Of a stretch of DNA of 64,000 nt, positions 24,407 through 33,328 are shown one piece after another; the stretch's first letter is position 1, and the number at the start of each line of letters is the position of its first letter. A model generated the notes under the pieces. It saw nothing but the letters and a program-made list of their open reading frames with translations, ran no database searches and was not told where the DNA came from. A program made the position numbers and the translations under genes. The DNA comes from Selenomonas sp. oral taxon 892 str. F0426. GTDB lineage: Bacteria > Bacillota > Negativicutes > Selenomonadales > Selenomonadaceae. The stretch spans positions 62,001 through 126,000 of the forward strand of contig NZ_KI260523.1 in the NCBI RefSeq assembly GCF_000468035.1. Reading direction: 5' to 3'.

Positions 24407-25357
24407 ATGAAGGTAACTGTTATTGGCGCAGGTAACGTAGGTGCTACCGTAGCGAATGTCATTGCGCTCAAGAAGTTTGCAAGCGAAGTCGTCCTTATTG
24501 ACATTAAAGAAGGTGTCTCTGAGGGGAAGGCGATGGACATTATGCAGTGTGCACACGCTCTGAACTTCGACACGACTGTTAAGGGCGTTACGAATGACTA
24601 TGCTGCCACGGCGAACTCTGATGTTGTTGTCGTCACCTCTGGTCTGCCGCGCAAGCCTGGCATGACACGTGAGGAGCTTGTCGGTGTCAACGCAAAGATT
24701 GTTAAGAGTGTGGTAGATCAGGCGCTCAAGTATTCTCCGAATGCGATCTTTATCATCATCTCCAACCCAATGGATGCGATGACCTATCTTGCCCTGAAGG
24801 CCACAGGGCTGCCGCGCAACCGCGTCATCGGTATGGGGGGGATGCTCGACAGCAGCCGGTTCCGTTATTATCTCTCTGAAGCGCTCAATGCGGCAGGACA
24901 TCCCGCAACCCCGTCCGATGTGGATGGCATGGTTCTCGGTGGTCACAATGACAAGACAATGGTTCCTCTCGTCAGCATTGCGACGCTTCGCGGCATCCCT
25001 GTCACCCAGCTCCTCTCGAAGGAAGTGCTCGCAGATGTTGTTCAGAAGACGAAGGTCGGCGGCGCAACGCTGACGGGGCTTCTCGGTACGTCTGCATGGT
25101 ATGCGCCGGGTGCGTCTGCAGCAACGCTCGTTGAGGCAATCGCACTCGATTCGAAGAAGGTCATTCCTTGCTGCGTCTATCTCGAGGGTGAGTATGGCGA
25201 GAAGGATCTCTGCGTTGGTGTTCCCATCGTACTCGGCAAGGGCGGCTTTGAGAAGGTCGTCGATGTGGTGCTCGAGGGCGAGGAGAAGGCGAAGTTCGAC
25301 GAGAGCGTCCAGGCGGCACGTGAGGTCAATGAACAGCTCGGTGATGCACTGAAGTAA
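24407..25357 (+). CDS. mdh: Malate dehydrogenase (LDH-like type)
   Basis: A 316-residue NAD-dependent dehydrogenase of the LDH/MDH superfamily. GAGNVGATVA binds NAD. The specificity loop reads GLPRKPGMTREEL; Arg in the position after Pro, where lactate dehydrogenases carry Gln, indicates malate. The catalytic His is in GGHNDKTMVP. It interconverts malate and oxaloacetate, a step of the succinate/propionate route used by Negativicutes, which ties it to the carboxyltransferase gene at 56.3 kb. It has its own promoter, AAGGAGGAG ribosome site and terminator. Confidence 0.95.
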   Translation: MKVTVIGAGNVGATVANVIALKKFASEVVLIDIKEGVSEGKAMDIMQCAHALNFDTTVKGVTNDYAATANSDVVVVTSGLPRKPGMTREELVGVNAKIVKSVVDQALKYSPNAIFIIISNPMDAMTYLALKATGLPRNRVIGMGGMLDSSRFRYYLSEALNAAGHPATPSDVDGMVLGGHNDKTMVPLVSIATLRGIPVTQLLSKEVLADVVQKTKVGGATLTGLLGTSAWYAPGASAATLVEAIALDSKKVIPCCVYLEGEYGEKDLCVGVPIVLGKGGFEKVVDVVLEGEEKAKFDESVQAAREVNEQLGDALK

Positions 25358-25375
25358 ATTCTTTGCCAGCGTCTG

Positions 25376-25410
25376 AAAGGTCTTTGCAGCAGGTCTGTAA
25401 AGACCTTTTT
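25376..25410 (+). terminator. Terminator after mdh
   Basis: A 10-bp stem AAAGGTCTTT/AAAGACCTTT (13-base loop) runs into T residues. Confidence 0.88.
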
Positions 25411-25456
25411 CTATGGCATAGAGAGATAATTCCTGCGTGAGAGAAACATTGCCCCC

Positions 25457-25486
25457 TTGACATTTTCTCCATACTTCTACTATAAT
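25457..25486 (+). promoter_or_regulatory. Promoter for tRNA-Lys
   Basis: Perfect TTGACA at 25457-25462 and perfect TATAAT at 25481-25486, 18 bases apart. Confidence 0.85.
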
Positions 25487-25511
25487 AGCTATGCGCTCAG
25501 GGAGCGTATAT

Positions 25512-25587
<76 letters not shown>

Positions 25588-25616
25588 TGTGTATTTCATC
25601 CGCTTGACGGTTTTAT

Positions 25617-25648
25617 AAAGCAGGTTGGTACCCCCAACCTGCTTTTTG
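25617..25648 (+). terminator. Terminator after tRNA-Lys
   Basis: A perfect 10-bp stem AGCAGGTTGG/CCAACCTGCT with a 5-base loop, then five T residues. It lies 28 bases before the surE start. Confidence 0.9.
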
Positions 25649-25675
25649 CATATATTGAGAATAGGGGGCACATTT

Positions 25676-26437
25676 GTGAATATCCTGATCCTGAACGATG
25701 ACGGCATTGCTGCTGAGGGCCTGCGGACGCTGGCACGTCATCTGGCACATAGCCACACGGTCACCGTTGCCGCTCCCATGCATCAGCAGAGTGGGACATC
25801 GCACGCACTGACGATCGGACGTGCGATCGAGGTGCGTGCCGACGAAAACTTTGATCCAGTATATGAGATTCGGGCATGGGCAATTGACGGTACGCCGACG
25901 GACTGCGGCAAGCTCTATCTGGATGCAATTGCAGAAGAGTATCCGGATGTCGTGCTCTCTGGCATCAATCACGGCTCAAATCTCGGTACGGATGTGATCT
26001 ACTCTGGGACGGTCGGTGCCGCATTTGAGGGATTCTTTCACGGCATTCCGTCTTTTGCACTCTCGCTTATCGAAGGAAGTCATATTTCATATGCAGAGGC
26101 TTCAAGGTATTTCGAGCCATTTATGGAGCGCGTTCTGTGCGTGATGGAGAAGCCGTTCCTGCTCAACATCAACTTTCCCAAGGAACTGGCGGACGGCAAG
26201 CCGCAGTTCATATGCTGCCGACAGGGCGGGCGCGACTATATCAACGCATTTGAGCGCATTGAGAAAAACGGGCGTGTTCATTACAAGGTGGCCGGTGAGG
26301 TGTCGGATACGGACAAGGGAGCGGGAACGGACATCTATGCGGTGGAGCAGGGTCTGATCTCCGTGACGCCAGTCGGTGTGGATATGACGGATTATCAGCT
26401 GCTCGAAGAATGCGGCAGATGCATTTCTCCTCGTTGA
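25676..26437 (+). CDS. surE: 5'/3'-nucleotidase SurE
   Basis: A 253-residue SurE phosphatase acting on nucleoside monophosphates. The metal site is formed by the N-terminal ILNDDG, the Ser in PMHQQSGTSHALT and the Asn in SGINHGSNLG; GTPTDCGKL is also conserved. Translation starts at GTG 25676, 7 bases after AGGGGG. Upstream in-frame codons fall in the tRNA terminator. A promoter is not obvious between that terminator and the start. Confidence 0.94.
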   Translation: MNILILNDDGIAAEGLRTLARHLAHSHTVTVAAPMHQQSGTSHALTIGRAIEVRADENFDPVYEIRAWAIDGTPTDCGKLYLDAIAEEYPDVVLSGINHGSNLGTDVIYSGTVGAAFEGFFHGIPSFALSLIEGSHISYAEASRYFEPFMERVLCVMEKPFLLNINFPKELADGKPQFICCRQGGRDYINAFERIEKNGRVHYKVAGEVSDTDKGAGTDIYAVEQGLISVTPVGVDMTDYQLLEECGRCISPR

Positions 26438-26447
26438 TAATCACTAT

Positions 26448-26484
26448 AAAGAGAGCGGATTGCCGCTTCTCCTCTTTTATTTTA
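26448..26484 (+). terminator. Probable terminator after surE
   Basis: AAAGAG-AGCGG pairs with CCGCT-CTCTTTT around loop ATTG, with a four-base bulge on the right arm, followed by a T-rich run. Confidence 0.6.
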
Positions 26485-26503
26485 CGCTTATTTGCGGTAT
26501 AAT
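26475..26503 (+). promoter_or_regulatory. Promoter for the tetrapyrrole operon
   Basis: Perfect TATAAT at 26498-26503 with a weak TTTTAT at 26475-26480, 17 bases apart; the -35 overlaps the surE terminator T-tract. A start near 26510 would give the GTG start at 26548 a 38-base leader. Confidence 0.6.
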
Positions 26504-26547
26504 ATCGAACGTGAATAGGATTCATGTTTTTCTTGGGGGGTATCTGC

Positions 26548-27210
26548 GTGCTGTATCCGCTCAATGTTGATCTCACGGGACGTTGTGTTGTCATTGTCGG
26601 CGGCGGAACGGTAGCAGAACGTAAGGTGTGCGGAATTCTTGCAGCAGATTCTGAGGCATCTGTACGTGTCATTGCGCCCGCACTTACAGATGCGCTGCGT
26701 GCGCTCGCTGATCGTGGCCGAATTGCATGGCACGGCGAGCAATATACAAACGGGGATCTTACGGATGCGTTTCTTGTCTATGCTGCGACAGACTCTGCTG
26801 CGGTCAATGCTTCTGTTGCTGCCGAGGCAGAGAAGCGTGGCATTCTCGTCAATGTGATTGACGACCCGCGCGCTTCCACGTTTCATATCCCTTCGACTGT
26901 GCGGCGCGGAGATTTTTTGCTCACCGTTTCAACGGGCGGAAGAAGTCCTGCGCTTTCGCGTGCGATACGGATGGAACTTGAGCAGCTCTATCCGGAGGCT
27001 TTTGGTCAATGGCTCGAACGTGTTGCACATCTGCGTCGTGAGATGCGAACGATGCTGTCAACGAGCAGAGAGCGAACTGCGTTTTGGCGCATAGCACTGC
27101 GCCCTTATATTTTGAACATGGTTCATGATGGGGAGTTAGAGAAAGCAGAGGTTGAGTTACGTAATGCAGCTCTTGACATTGGGGCTAAATCATCGGACGG
27201 CTCCGATTGA
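26548..27210 (+). CDS. sirC: Precorrin-2 dehydrogenase / sirohydrochlorin ferrochelatase-type protein
   Basis: A 220-residue protein of the CysG N-terminal/Met8 family. It oxidises precorrin-2 to sirohydrochlorin with NAD and may also insert iron. The NAD-binding motif is VVIVGGGTVAERKVCGIL and the family-typical FHIPSTVRRGDFLLTVSTGGRSPALSRAIR follows. GTG 26548 is chosen because GGGGGG is 8 bases upstream and the protein then starts at the conserved YPLNVDLTGR. It opens the tetrapyrrole operon and overlaps hemA by 47 bases. Whether it chelates iron cannot be told from sequence. Confidence 0.88.
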   Translation: MLYPLNVDLTGRCVVIVGGGTVAERKVCGILAADSEASVRVIAPALTDALRALADRGRIAWHGEQYTNGDLTDAFLVYAATDSAAVNASVAAEAEKRGILVNVIDDPRASTFHIPSTVRRGDFLLTVSTGGRSPALSRAIRMELEQLYPEAFGQWLERVAHLRREMRTMLSTSRERTAFWRIALRPYILNMVHDGELEKAEVELRNAALDIGAKSSDGSD

Positions 27211-28483
27211 TGTGCGTGAGCGGGTTTCATTTTCCCGCGAGGAACTGCGTTCGGGACTGATGAGTCTTGGAGAATATGACGGTCTTAGCGGTCTGGTGGT
27301 GCTGTCCACATGCAACCGCACGGAGCTCTATGCATCCGTGGATGATCACGAATGCGGCGGCAAGGCACTGCGGCAGTTTCTTGACGACCTGGCGCAGGGC
27401 GGGGATGATCTGGACGAATATCTCTATACCTACGTTGATGATGCGGCGATCCAACATCTCTTCCGTGTTGCTTCGAGCCTTGATTCTTTGGTGCTCGGAG
27501 AGGGGCAGATTCTCTCTCAGGTGAAGGAAGCCTATGCAGTTGCGCGCGAAGCAGGGACGACGAGTACGGTGCTCAACCTGCTCTTTCATCGTGCGATTGC
27601 GACGGGCAAGCGCGTGCGGACGGAGACGCGCATCGCCTATCGCTCGGTATCGGTGAGCTATGCGGCAGTCGAGCTTGCGGCGGCATCGCTTGGAGGGCTC
27701 GGCGGCTGTGCTGCTCTGATCTTCGGAGCCGGTAAAATGGCGGAGCTGACAGCGGAACATCTGCGTGCACATGGTATTGAAACCATATTCGTAGCGAATC
27801 GTCACATTGAACGAGCAAGGCGCCTCGCAGAACGGATCGGAGGGGAGGCGATCCCCTTTGATGGGGCGATGGAGTACGCAACCTGTGTGGATGTGGTGGT
27901 TACGTCAACAGGTGCTCCGCACTACGTCATCAAGGCATGGGAGGCGCGCCGTCTGATGGCGCGGCGGCAGGGGCGGAAAATATTCCTTATTGACATTGCT
28001 GTCCCGCGTGACGTGGACCCGGATGTCGCTGGAATTAAGGGCATTGAGCTCTACAACATCGACGCACTTGAAGCTGTTGTGGATGAACATCTTAGTGAGC
28101 GGCAGGCGGAGGCAGTCAAGGCCGAGGAACTTGTATCTGAGGAAGTCGGATCGCTTCTGGAACGCTTCAAATATCTCTCGTTCCAGCCCCTCATGGCACT
28201 CCTTTCAGGGCGTTGTGAACGTATACGCGAACGCGAGATCAAGCGTGTCAGTGCAAAACTGCCGGAGCTCTCCGAGGATGAGCGGCGACAGGTGGAACAT
28301 ATGAGCCGTATGATCGTGCGCAAGATCCTGCGTACGCCCATGATGAAGATCCGTGCTTCAGCGGGTACGAAAGACGAGGCGTTCTACATTGAGGCAATGC
28401 GAGCCCTCTTTAAGTTGGATGCAATAGGAGAGACGGGAACAAGTGAACAGCGGCACAATCACTATCGGTACGCGGGCAAGTAA
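27164..28483 (+). CDS. hemA: Glutamyl-tRNA reductase
   Basis: A 439-residue HemA. It reduces glutamyl-tRNA to glutamate-1-semialdehyde, the first step of C5 tetrapyrrole synthesis. It begins LLTLGLNHRTAPIDVRERVSF and has the catalytic Cys in VVLSTCNRTELYA, then ESL-type SSLDSLVLGEGQILSQVKEAY and a Rossmann motif IFGAGKMAELTA. The ATG at 27164 gives the family-typical start; the ribosome site (GAGTTACGTA region) is weak, consistent with coupling to sirC. It overlaps hemC by 41 bases. Confidence 0.95.
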   Translation: MQLLTLGLNHRTAPIDVRERVSFSREELRSGLMSLGEYDGLSGLVVLSTCNRTELYASVDDHECGGKALRQFLDDLAQGGDDLDEYLYTYVDDAAIQHLFRVASSLDSLVLGEGQILSQVKEAYAVAREAGTTSTVLNLLFHRAIATGKRVRTETRIAYRSVSVSYAAVELAAASLGGLGGCAALIFGAGKMAELTAEHLRAHGIETIFVANRHIERARRLAERIGGEAIPFDGAMEYATCVDVVVTSTGAPHYVIKAWEARRLMARRQGRKIFLIDIAVPRDVDPDVAGIKGIELYNIDALEAVVDEHLSERQAEAVKAEELVSEEVGSLLERFKYLSFQPLMALLSGRCERIREREIKRVSAKLPELSEDERRQVEHMSRMIVRKILRTPMMKIRASAGTKDEAFYIEAMRALFKLDAIGETGTSEQRHNHYRYAGK

Positions 28484-29378
28484 GCTGGCCCTTTGGCAGG
28501 CGGAGTATATCGCGGGAGAGCTCGAAAAGCATCATCCCCACTGTCATGTGGAACTGAAAAAGATGACGACGAAGGGGGACCGTATTCTCGATGCACCGCT
28601 TGCAAAAATCGGGGGGAAGGGGCTCTTCACAAAGGAGCTTGAGCAGGCCATGCTCGACGGCATGATTGATCTTGCCGTGCACAGCCTGAAGGATATGCCG
28701 ACGGAAGTTCCGGAAGGTCTTGTCATCGGGGCAATTACCGAGCGGCTCGATCCCGGAGATGCATTCGTCAGTGTTCACTATCGGACGATGGAAGACCTGC
28801 CCAATGGAGCGAGGGTCGGTACATCGAGCCTTCGGCGGCGTGCACAGCTGCTTGCTGTGCGCCCCGATCTCAAGATTCTCGATCTTCGCGGAAATGTCAA
28901 TACACGACTTGCAAAGCTCGATGCGGGTGAGTTCGACGCAATCGTCCTCGCGGCAGCAGGGCTGAAGCGCCTCGGACTGGGTGATCGCATTCGCATGATC
29001 CTCCCACGTGCCATGATTCTTCCTGCTGTCGGGCAGGGAGCTCTTGCGATTGAATGCCGCGCAGAGGACATGCGGATTCTGGAGCTGATTAACTTTCTGC
29101 GCGATCCTCATATGACGGCGGCAGCGATGGCAGAGCGCGCCTTTCTGCGCCGCGTTGAGGGCGGCTGCCAGATTCCCGTCGGCGTATATGCTGAGGTCGG
29201 TGAGGGGGACGTGCTCCATGTTGAGGCAATGATTGCATCGGTCGATGGGATGCGCGTCTGTCGGTCACGCTCGATGGGAACACCTGCAGATGCGGAGAGG
29301 CTTGGGATTGTTTTAGCAGAGGAACTGTTGGATCTCGGTGGACGAGAGATTTTGAAAGAGATTGGAATTGCAGTATGA
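28443..29378 (+). CDS. hemC: Porphobilinogen deaminase (hydroxymethylbilane synthase)
   Basis: A 311-residue HemC that joins four porphobilinogens into hydroxymethylbilane. Visible are IGTRASKLALWQAE, VHSLKDMPTE, the RRAQLLAVRPDL region and the dipyrromethane-cofactor Cys in EGGCQIPVGVYAE. It starts at GTG 28443 after AGGAGAG, inside the end of hemA, and ends in an ATGA overlap with the next gene. Confidence 0.96.
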   Translation: MNSGTITIGTRASKLALWQAEYIAGELEKHHPHCHVELKKMTTKGDRILDAPLAKIGGKGLFTKELEQAMLDGMIDLAVHSLKDMPTEVPEGLVIGAITERLDPGDAFVSVHYRTMEDLPNGARVGTSSLRRRAQLLAVRPDLKILDLRGNVNTRLAKLDAGEFDAIVLAAAGLKRLGLGDRIRMILPRAMILPAVGQGALAIECRAEDMRILELINFLRDPHMTAAAMAERAFLRRVEGGCQIPVGVYAEVGEGDVLHVEAMIASVDGMRVCRSRSMGTPADAERLGIVLAEELLDLGGREILKEIGIAV

Positions 29379-30892
29379 GCGGAAAAGTATTTCTTGTCGG
29401 CGCGGGTCCCGGAGATCCGCGTCTTTTGACGGTTGGCGCGATGAACTGTTTGCGGAAGGCGGATGTCGTCGTCTATGACCACCTTGCGGACGAAAGCATT
29501 CTCTCCTATGTGCCGCCCACAGCCGAGCGTATCTATGTTGGGAAGCAGTCCCGCAAGCATACGATGCAGCAGGAGGATATCAATGTCCTTCTCGCAGACA
29601 AGGCAGATGAGGGGAAGACGGTTGTCCGGCTCAAGGGCGGCGATCCCTTTGTATTCGGGCGCGGCGGCGAGGAGGCTCTCGTTCTCCTCGCACGCGGCAT
29701 TCCCTTTGAGGTATTGCCGGGAGTAACTTCGGCGATCAGCGTCCCCGCCTATGCAGGCATTCCTGTAACCCATCGCGGTGTTGCGGTTTCTTTTGCCGTC
29801 ATTACGGGACATGAGGATCCGACGAAATCAGAGTCACATGTTCAATGGAAACATCTGGCAACTGGCGTCGACACACTGGTCTTTCTGATGGGTGTTGCCA
29901 ATCTTCCCGTCATCACAAAGAATCTGATCGCGTATGGTCGTCCTGCCGATACGCCGGCAGCAATCATTCGTTGGGGAACGCGGCCAAATCAGGAGACCTA
30001 TGTTACGACGCTGGGCGAGGCCGCCGCGATGGCGGAGCGCGACGGCATTCGACCGCCTGCCATCTTTATTGTAGGTGAAGTCGTGAACCTGCGCGATCAG
30101 CTGCGCTGGTTCGACCGCGCAGACATACGTCCTCTCCATGGGAAAAATATTCTTGTCACGCGTGCCCGTGCGCAGGCATCTGCTCTAACGGAGAAGCTGA
30201 CAGCACTAGGTGCATCCTGCATTGAAGCCCCCGTGATTCGTATTGCACCGCCTGCGGATAACTATGCGGCACTCGATCGAGCAATCGGGGAGTTGCACAC
30301 CTACCATTGGCTGATCTTCACCAGTGTCAACGGTGCAGAGCATTTCTTTTCGCGTCTCCACACTGCAGGAAAGGACTCGCGTGCACTCGGTTATGCGAAG
30401 GTCGCCGCAATCGGTTCTGCAACGGCGAAGGCGCTGTGTTCATTCGGCATTCACGCAGATATCGTCCCGGAGGAGTTCCGTGCCGAGGCTCTTGTCGATG
30501 CGCTTGTCCCCATCCTTCCGCCGCGTGCACGCATTCTCCTGGCGCGTGCACAGGAGGCACGAGATGTGCTGCCGGAGTCTCTGCGCAGCCATGGTGCAGC
30601 GGTCGATGTCATTCCTGCCTATGAGACAGTTCTGGAACGTGAAGGCGGGGAGGAGCTTGCTGAGCAGCTGATGCGCGGAGAAATCGACGTCGTGACATTC
30701 ACCAGTTCCTCCACGGTCAAAAATCTCGTACGCCAGCTCGGCAATATTACACCGCTGCAGCATACGAAGATTGCCTGTATTGGACCGGTCACGGCAGAAA
30801 CGGCACGAAGTTTTGCACTTGAGCCTGACATTGTGGCAGAGAACTATACGATTGACGGCTTGGTCCATGCGATAAGGGAGTATGTACAATGA
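29375..30892 (+). CDS. cobA-hemD: Fused uroporphyrinogen-III C-methyltransferase / uroporphyrinogen-III synthase
   Basis: A 505-residue fusion. Residues about 1-245 are SUMT (CobA): VGAGPGDPRLLTVGA, RLKGGDPFVFGRGGEE and the GVTSAISVPAYAGIP segment bind SAM and substrate. Residues about 250-505 are HemD, which cyclises hydroxymethylbilane to uroporphyrinogen III; its fold is divergent, with the conserved FTSSSTVKNL. The fusion makes uroporphyrinogen III and methylates it directly to precorrin-2, steering flux to siroheme and cobalamin. It overlaps hemC and hemB by four bases each. Confidence 0.94.
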   Translation: MSGKVFLVGAGPGDPRLLTVGAMNCLRKADVVVYDHLADESILSYVPPTAERIYVGKQSRKHTMQQEDINVLLADKADEGKTVVRLKGGDPFVFGRGGEEALVLLARGIPFEVLPGVTSAISVPAYAGIPVTHRGVAVSFAVITGHEDPTKSESHVQWKHLATGVDTLVFLMGVANLPVITKNLIAYGRPADTPAAIIRWGTRPNQETYVTTLGEAAAMAERDGIRPPAIFIVGEVVNLRDQLRWFDRADIRPLHGKNILVTRARAQASALTEKLTALGASCIEAPVIRIAPPADNYAALDRAIGELHTYHWLIFTSVNGAEHFFSRLHTAGKDSRALGYAKVAAIGSATAKALCSFGIHADIVPEEFRAEALVDALVPILPPRARILLARAQEARDVLPESLRSHGAAVDVIPAYETVLEREGGEELAEQLMRGEIDVVTFTSSSTVKNLVRQLGNITPLQHTKIACIGPVTAETARSFALEPDIVAENYTIDGLVHAIREYVQ

Positions 30893-31860
30893 ATATGATC
30901 CAGCGTCCGCGCCGCCTGCGTATTTCATCGGGCATGCGCGATCTGGTACGTGAGACCGAACTCTCACCGCGCGACTTCGTATATCCGATCTTTGTTGTTC
31001 CGGGGGAGGGTATCAAGGAAGAGATTCCAAGCATGCCCGGCTGTTATCACTACTCTGTGGATCAGGTTGCAGATCTTGCACGTGAGATTGCAGCGCGGGG
31101 GATTCCCGCAGTCGAAGTGTTTGGGCTGCCTGCGTATAAGGACGAGATCGGTTCGAGCGCATGGGATATGACGAGTCCTGTACAGCGTGCGATGACGGCA
31201 ATTAAGGAGGCTGTTCCACAGCTTCTCGTCATCGGGGATGTCTGCCTTTGTCAGTACACGACACACGGTCATTGCGGCGAGCTGAACGATCACTATGTGG
31301 ACAACGACGCAACCTTGCCGCACCTCGTTCAGACAGCGGTCTCTCAGGCGCGTGCAGGTGCAGACATCATCGCCCCCTCCGATATGATGGACGGACGCAT
31401 TGCTGCCATTCGTGCGGGGCTCGATGCCGAAGGCTTCGTCAATACGAGTATTATGAGCTATGCCGTAAAATATGCCTCGGGATACTACGGACCCTTCCGT
31501 GATGCAGCGGACAGTGCGCCAGCCTTCGGTGATCGCCGGCAGTATCAGATGGATCCGGCAAATGTACGCGAAGCCCTGAAAGAAGCAGCGCTCGACGTAC
31601 AGGAGGGAGCAGACATCATCATGGTCAAGCCTGCGCTCGCATATTTGGATGTAGTTCGTCAGGTCTATGATCGCACAGATCGCCCGATCGCAGTCTACAA
31701 TGTCAGCGGCGAGTATGCGATGGTGAAGGCTGCTGCTGCAAACGGATGGATTGACGAGCAGCGCATTGTCCTGGAGACGCTCACGAGTATGAAACGCGCG
31801 GGTGCAAAGATCATTATTACCTATCACGCAATAGATGCCGCAGAGTGGCTCAGTGCCTAA
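30889..31860 (+). CDS. hemB: Delta-aminolevulinic acid dehydratase (porphobilinogen synthase)
   Basis: A 323-residue HemB that condenses two ALA molecules. The zinc-ligand segment DVCLCQYTTHGHCGEL carries three cysteines, indicating the zinc-dependent type. Schiff-base lysines are in the MSYAVKYASGYYGPFRDA and IIMVKPALAYLDV segments. It begins in an ATGA overlap with the preceding gene and is followed 11 bases later by hemL. Confidence 0.96.
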   Translation: MNMIQRPRRLRISSGMRDLVRETELSPRDFVYPIFVVPGEGIKEEIPSMPGCYHYSVDQVADLAREIAARGIPAVEVFGLPAYKDEIGSSAWDMTSPVQRAMTAIKEAVPQLLVIGDVCLCQYTTHGHCGELNDHYVDNDATLPHLVQTAVSQARAGADIIAPSDMMDGRIAAIRAGLDAEGFVNTSIMSYAVKYASGYYGPFRDAADSAPAFGDRRQYQMDPANVREALKEAALDVQEGADIIMVKPALAYLDVVRQVYDRTDRPIAVYNVSGEYAMVKAAAANGWIDEQRIVLETLTSMKRAGAKIIITYHAIDAAEWLSA

Positions 31861-31871
31861 GGAGATCTGCT

Positions 31872-33191
31872 ATGCGAAATACGGAACAGTCGAGAGCCGC
31901 CTTTGCCGAGGCGAAAGAGCATATGCCGGGCGGAGTGAACAGCCCCGTTCGTTCCTTTGCCAATGTGGGCGGAAATCCTCCCTTTATTGCGCGTGCTGAG
32001 GGGGCGAAGATCTATGATATTGACGGAAATGAATACATTGACTATGTGGGATCGTGGGGACCGATGGTCGTCGGTCATGCACATCCGCAGGTTGTCAAGG
32101 CGCTTCAAGAAGCAGTAACGCGGGGCACAAGCTACGGTGCACCGACACTTCTCGAAACTGAACTTGCAAAACTGGTCCAGAGCGTATATCCGTCCATCGA
32201 AGTCATCCGCATGGTGAACTCCGGAACGGAGGCGACGATGAGCGCCCTTCGTTTGGCACGCGGCTATACGGGGCGTGACAAGATTGTAAAATTCATCGGC
32301 TGTTATCACGGGCACAGTGACAGCCTGCTTGTGAGCGCAGGATCGGGGCTTGCGACGTTCGGCGTGCCAAGTTCGCCTGGTGTGACGAAGGGAACTGCGG
32401 CGGACACAATTGCTGTGCCGTACAACGATGCAGATGCCATCCGCGCAGTCATGGAACGAGAAGGAGACACCATCGCAGCGGTCATTGTGGAGCCGGTCGC
32501 GGGCAATATGGGGCTCGTTCTTCCGCGTCAGGGGTATCTCTCTCTGCTGCGCGACCTCACAGCCAAGCACGGTGCACTGCTCATCTTCGACGAGGTCATG
32601 TGCGGTTTCCGCGCATCTCTCGGCGGTGCACAGGCTGCCTACGGCATTCGTCCGGATCTCACCTGTCTCGGCAAGATCATCGGCGGGGGACTGCCCGTCG
32701 CGGCATACGGCGGCCGACGTGAGATCATGGAGCGTGTATCTCCCTCGGGTCCCGTCTATCAGGCGGGAACGCTTTCTGGCAATCCCCTTGCGATGACGGC
32801 AGGCATTGAAACGCTGAAAATCCTCACGGCAGAACCTGAGGAGGGAAAGGCAGACTACAGCCGTGAGCTGACAATCAAGACAAAGGAACTACTGCTCGGA
32901 TGGCAGCGTGCGGCAAAGGATTCCGGTGTTTCCATCTGTGCCCATCAGGCGGGCTCCATGTTCGGCATTTTCTTCATCGATCGCGAGGTCTATGACTATA
33001 CGGACGCAGAGGCAGCCGATCAGGAGGCATTTCGCATTTGGTTCGATACCATGTTGGATGAGGGAATTTACCTTGCACCTTCGCAGTTCGAGACGCTCTT
33101 CCTCTCCGGCGCACATGCGGCAGAGGATATTGAGCGCACGATTGCCGCTGCCGAGAAGGGCTTTGCTGCGGTGAAGAAATCACGCAGCTGA
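31872..33191 (+). CDS. hemL: Glutamate-1-semialdehyde 2,1-aminomutase
   Basis: A 439-residue PLP enzyme that makes ALA from glutamate-1-semialdehyde. Motifs are MPGGVNSPVRSF, NSGTEATMSALRLARG and the PLP-lysine segment LGKIIGGGLPVAAYGG. AAGGAG lies 7 bases before the ATG at 31872; an earlier in-frame codon lies inside hemB and has no ribosome site. It closes the operon and is followed by a strong terminator. Confidence 0.96.
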   Translation: MRNTEQSRAAFAEAKEHMPGGVNSPVRSFANVGGNPPFIARAEGAKIYDIDGNEYIDYVGSWGPMVVGHAHPQVVKALQEAVTRGTSYGAPTLLETELAKLVQSVYPSIEVIRMVNSGTEATMSALRLARGYTGRDKIVKFIGCYHGHSDSLLVSAGSGLATFGVPSSPGVTKGTAADTIAVPYNDADAIRAVMEREGDTIAAVIVEPVAGNMGLVLPRQGYLSLLRDLTAKHGALLIFDEVMCGFRASLGGAQAAYGIRPDLTCLGKIIGGGLPVAAYGGRREIMERVSPSGPVYQAGTLSGNPLAMTAGIETLKILTAEPEEGKADYSRELTIKTKELLLGWQRAAKDSGVSICAHQAGSMFGIFFIDREVYDYTDAEAADQEAFRIWFDTMLDEGIYLAPSQFETLFLSGAHAAEDIERTIAAAEKGFAAVKKSRS

Positions 33192-33204
33192 ATCGTGTTA
33201 ACAT

Positions 33205-33245
33205 ACCTCCTGTAAGCAAATCCTGCTTGCAGGAGGTTTCGTTTT
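33205..33245 (+). terminator. Terminator after hemL
   Basis: ACCTCCTGtAAGCA pairs with TGCTTgCAGGAGGT (one mismatch) around a 5-base loop, followed by TTTCGTTTT. Confidence 0.88.
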
Positions 33246-33258
33246 GAGAAAAGTGCGA

Positions 33259-33287
33259 TTGCTCGAAGGGTTGGCATATGTTATAAT
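33259..33287 (+). promoter_or_regulatory. Promoter for the flippase gene
   Basis: TTGCTC at 33259-33264 and perfect TATAAT at 33282-33287 with a 17-base spacer; start expected near 33294. Confidence 0.65.
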
Positions 33288-33328
33288 TCATTGTAGGAAT
33301 TATATGTTCAAAGTATCGTATTGAGGCG

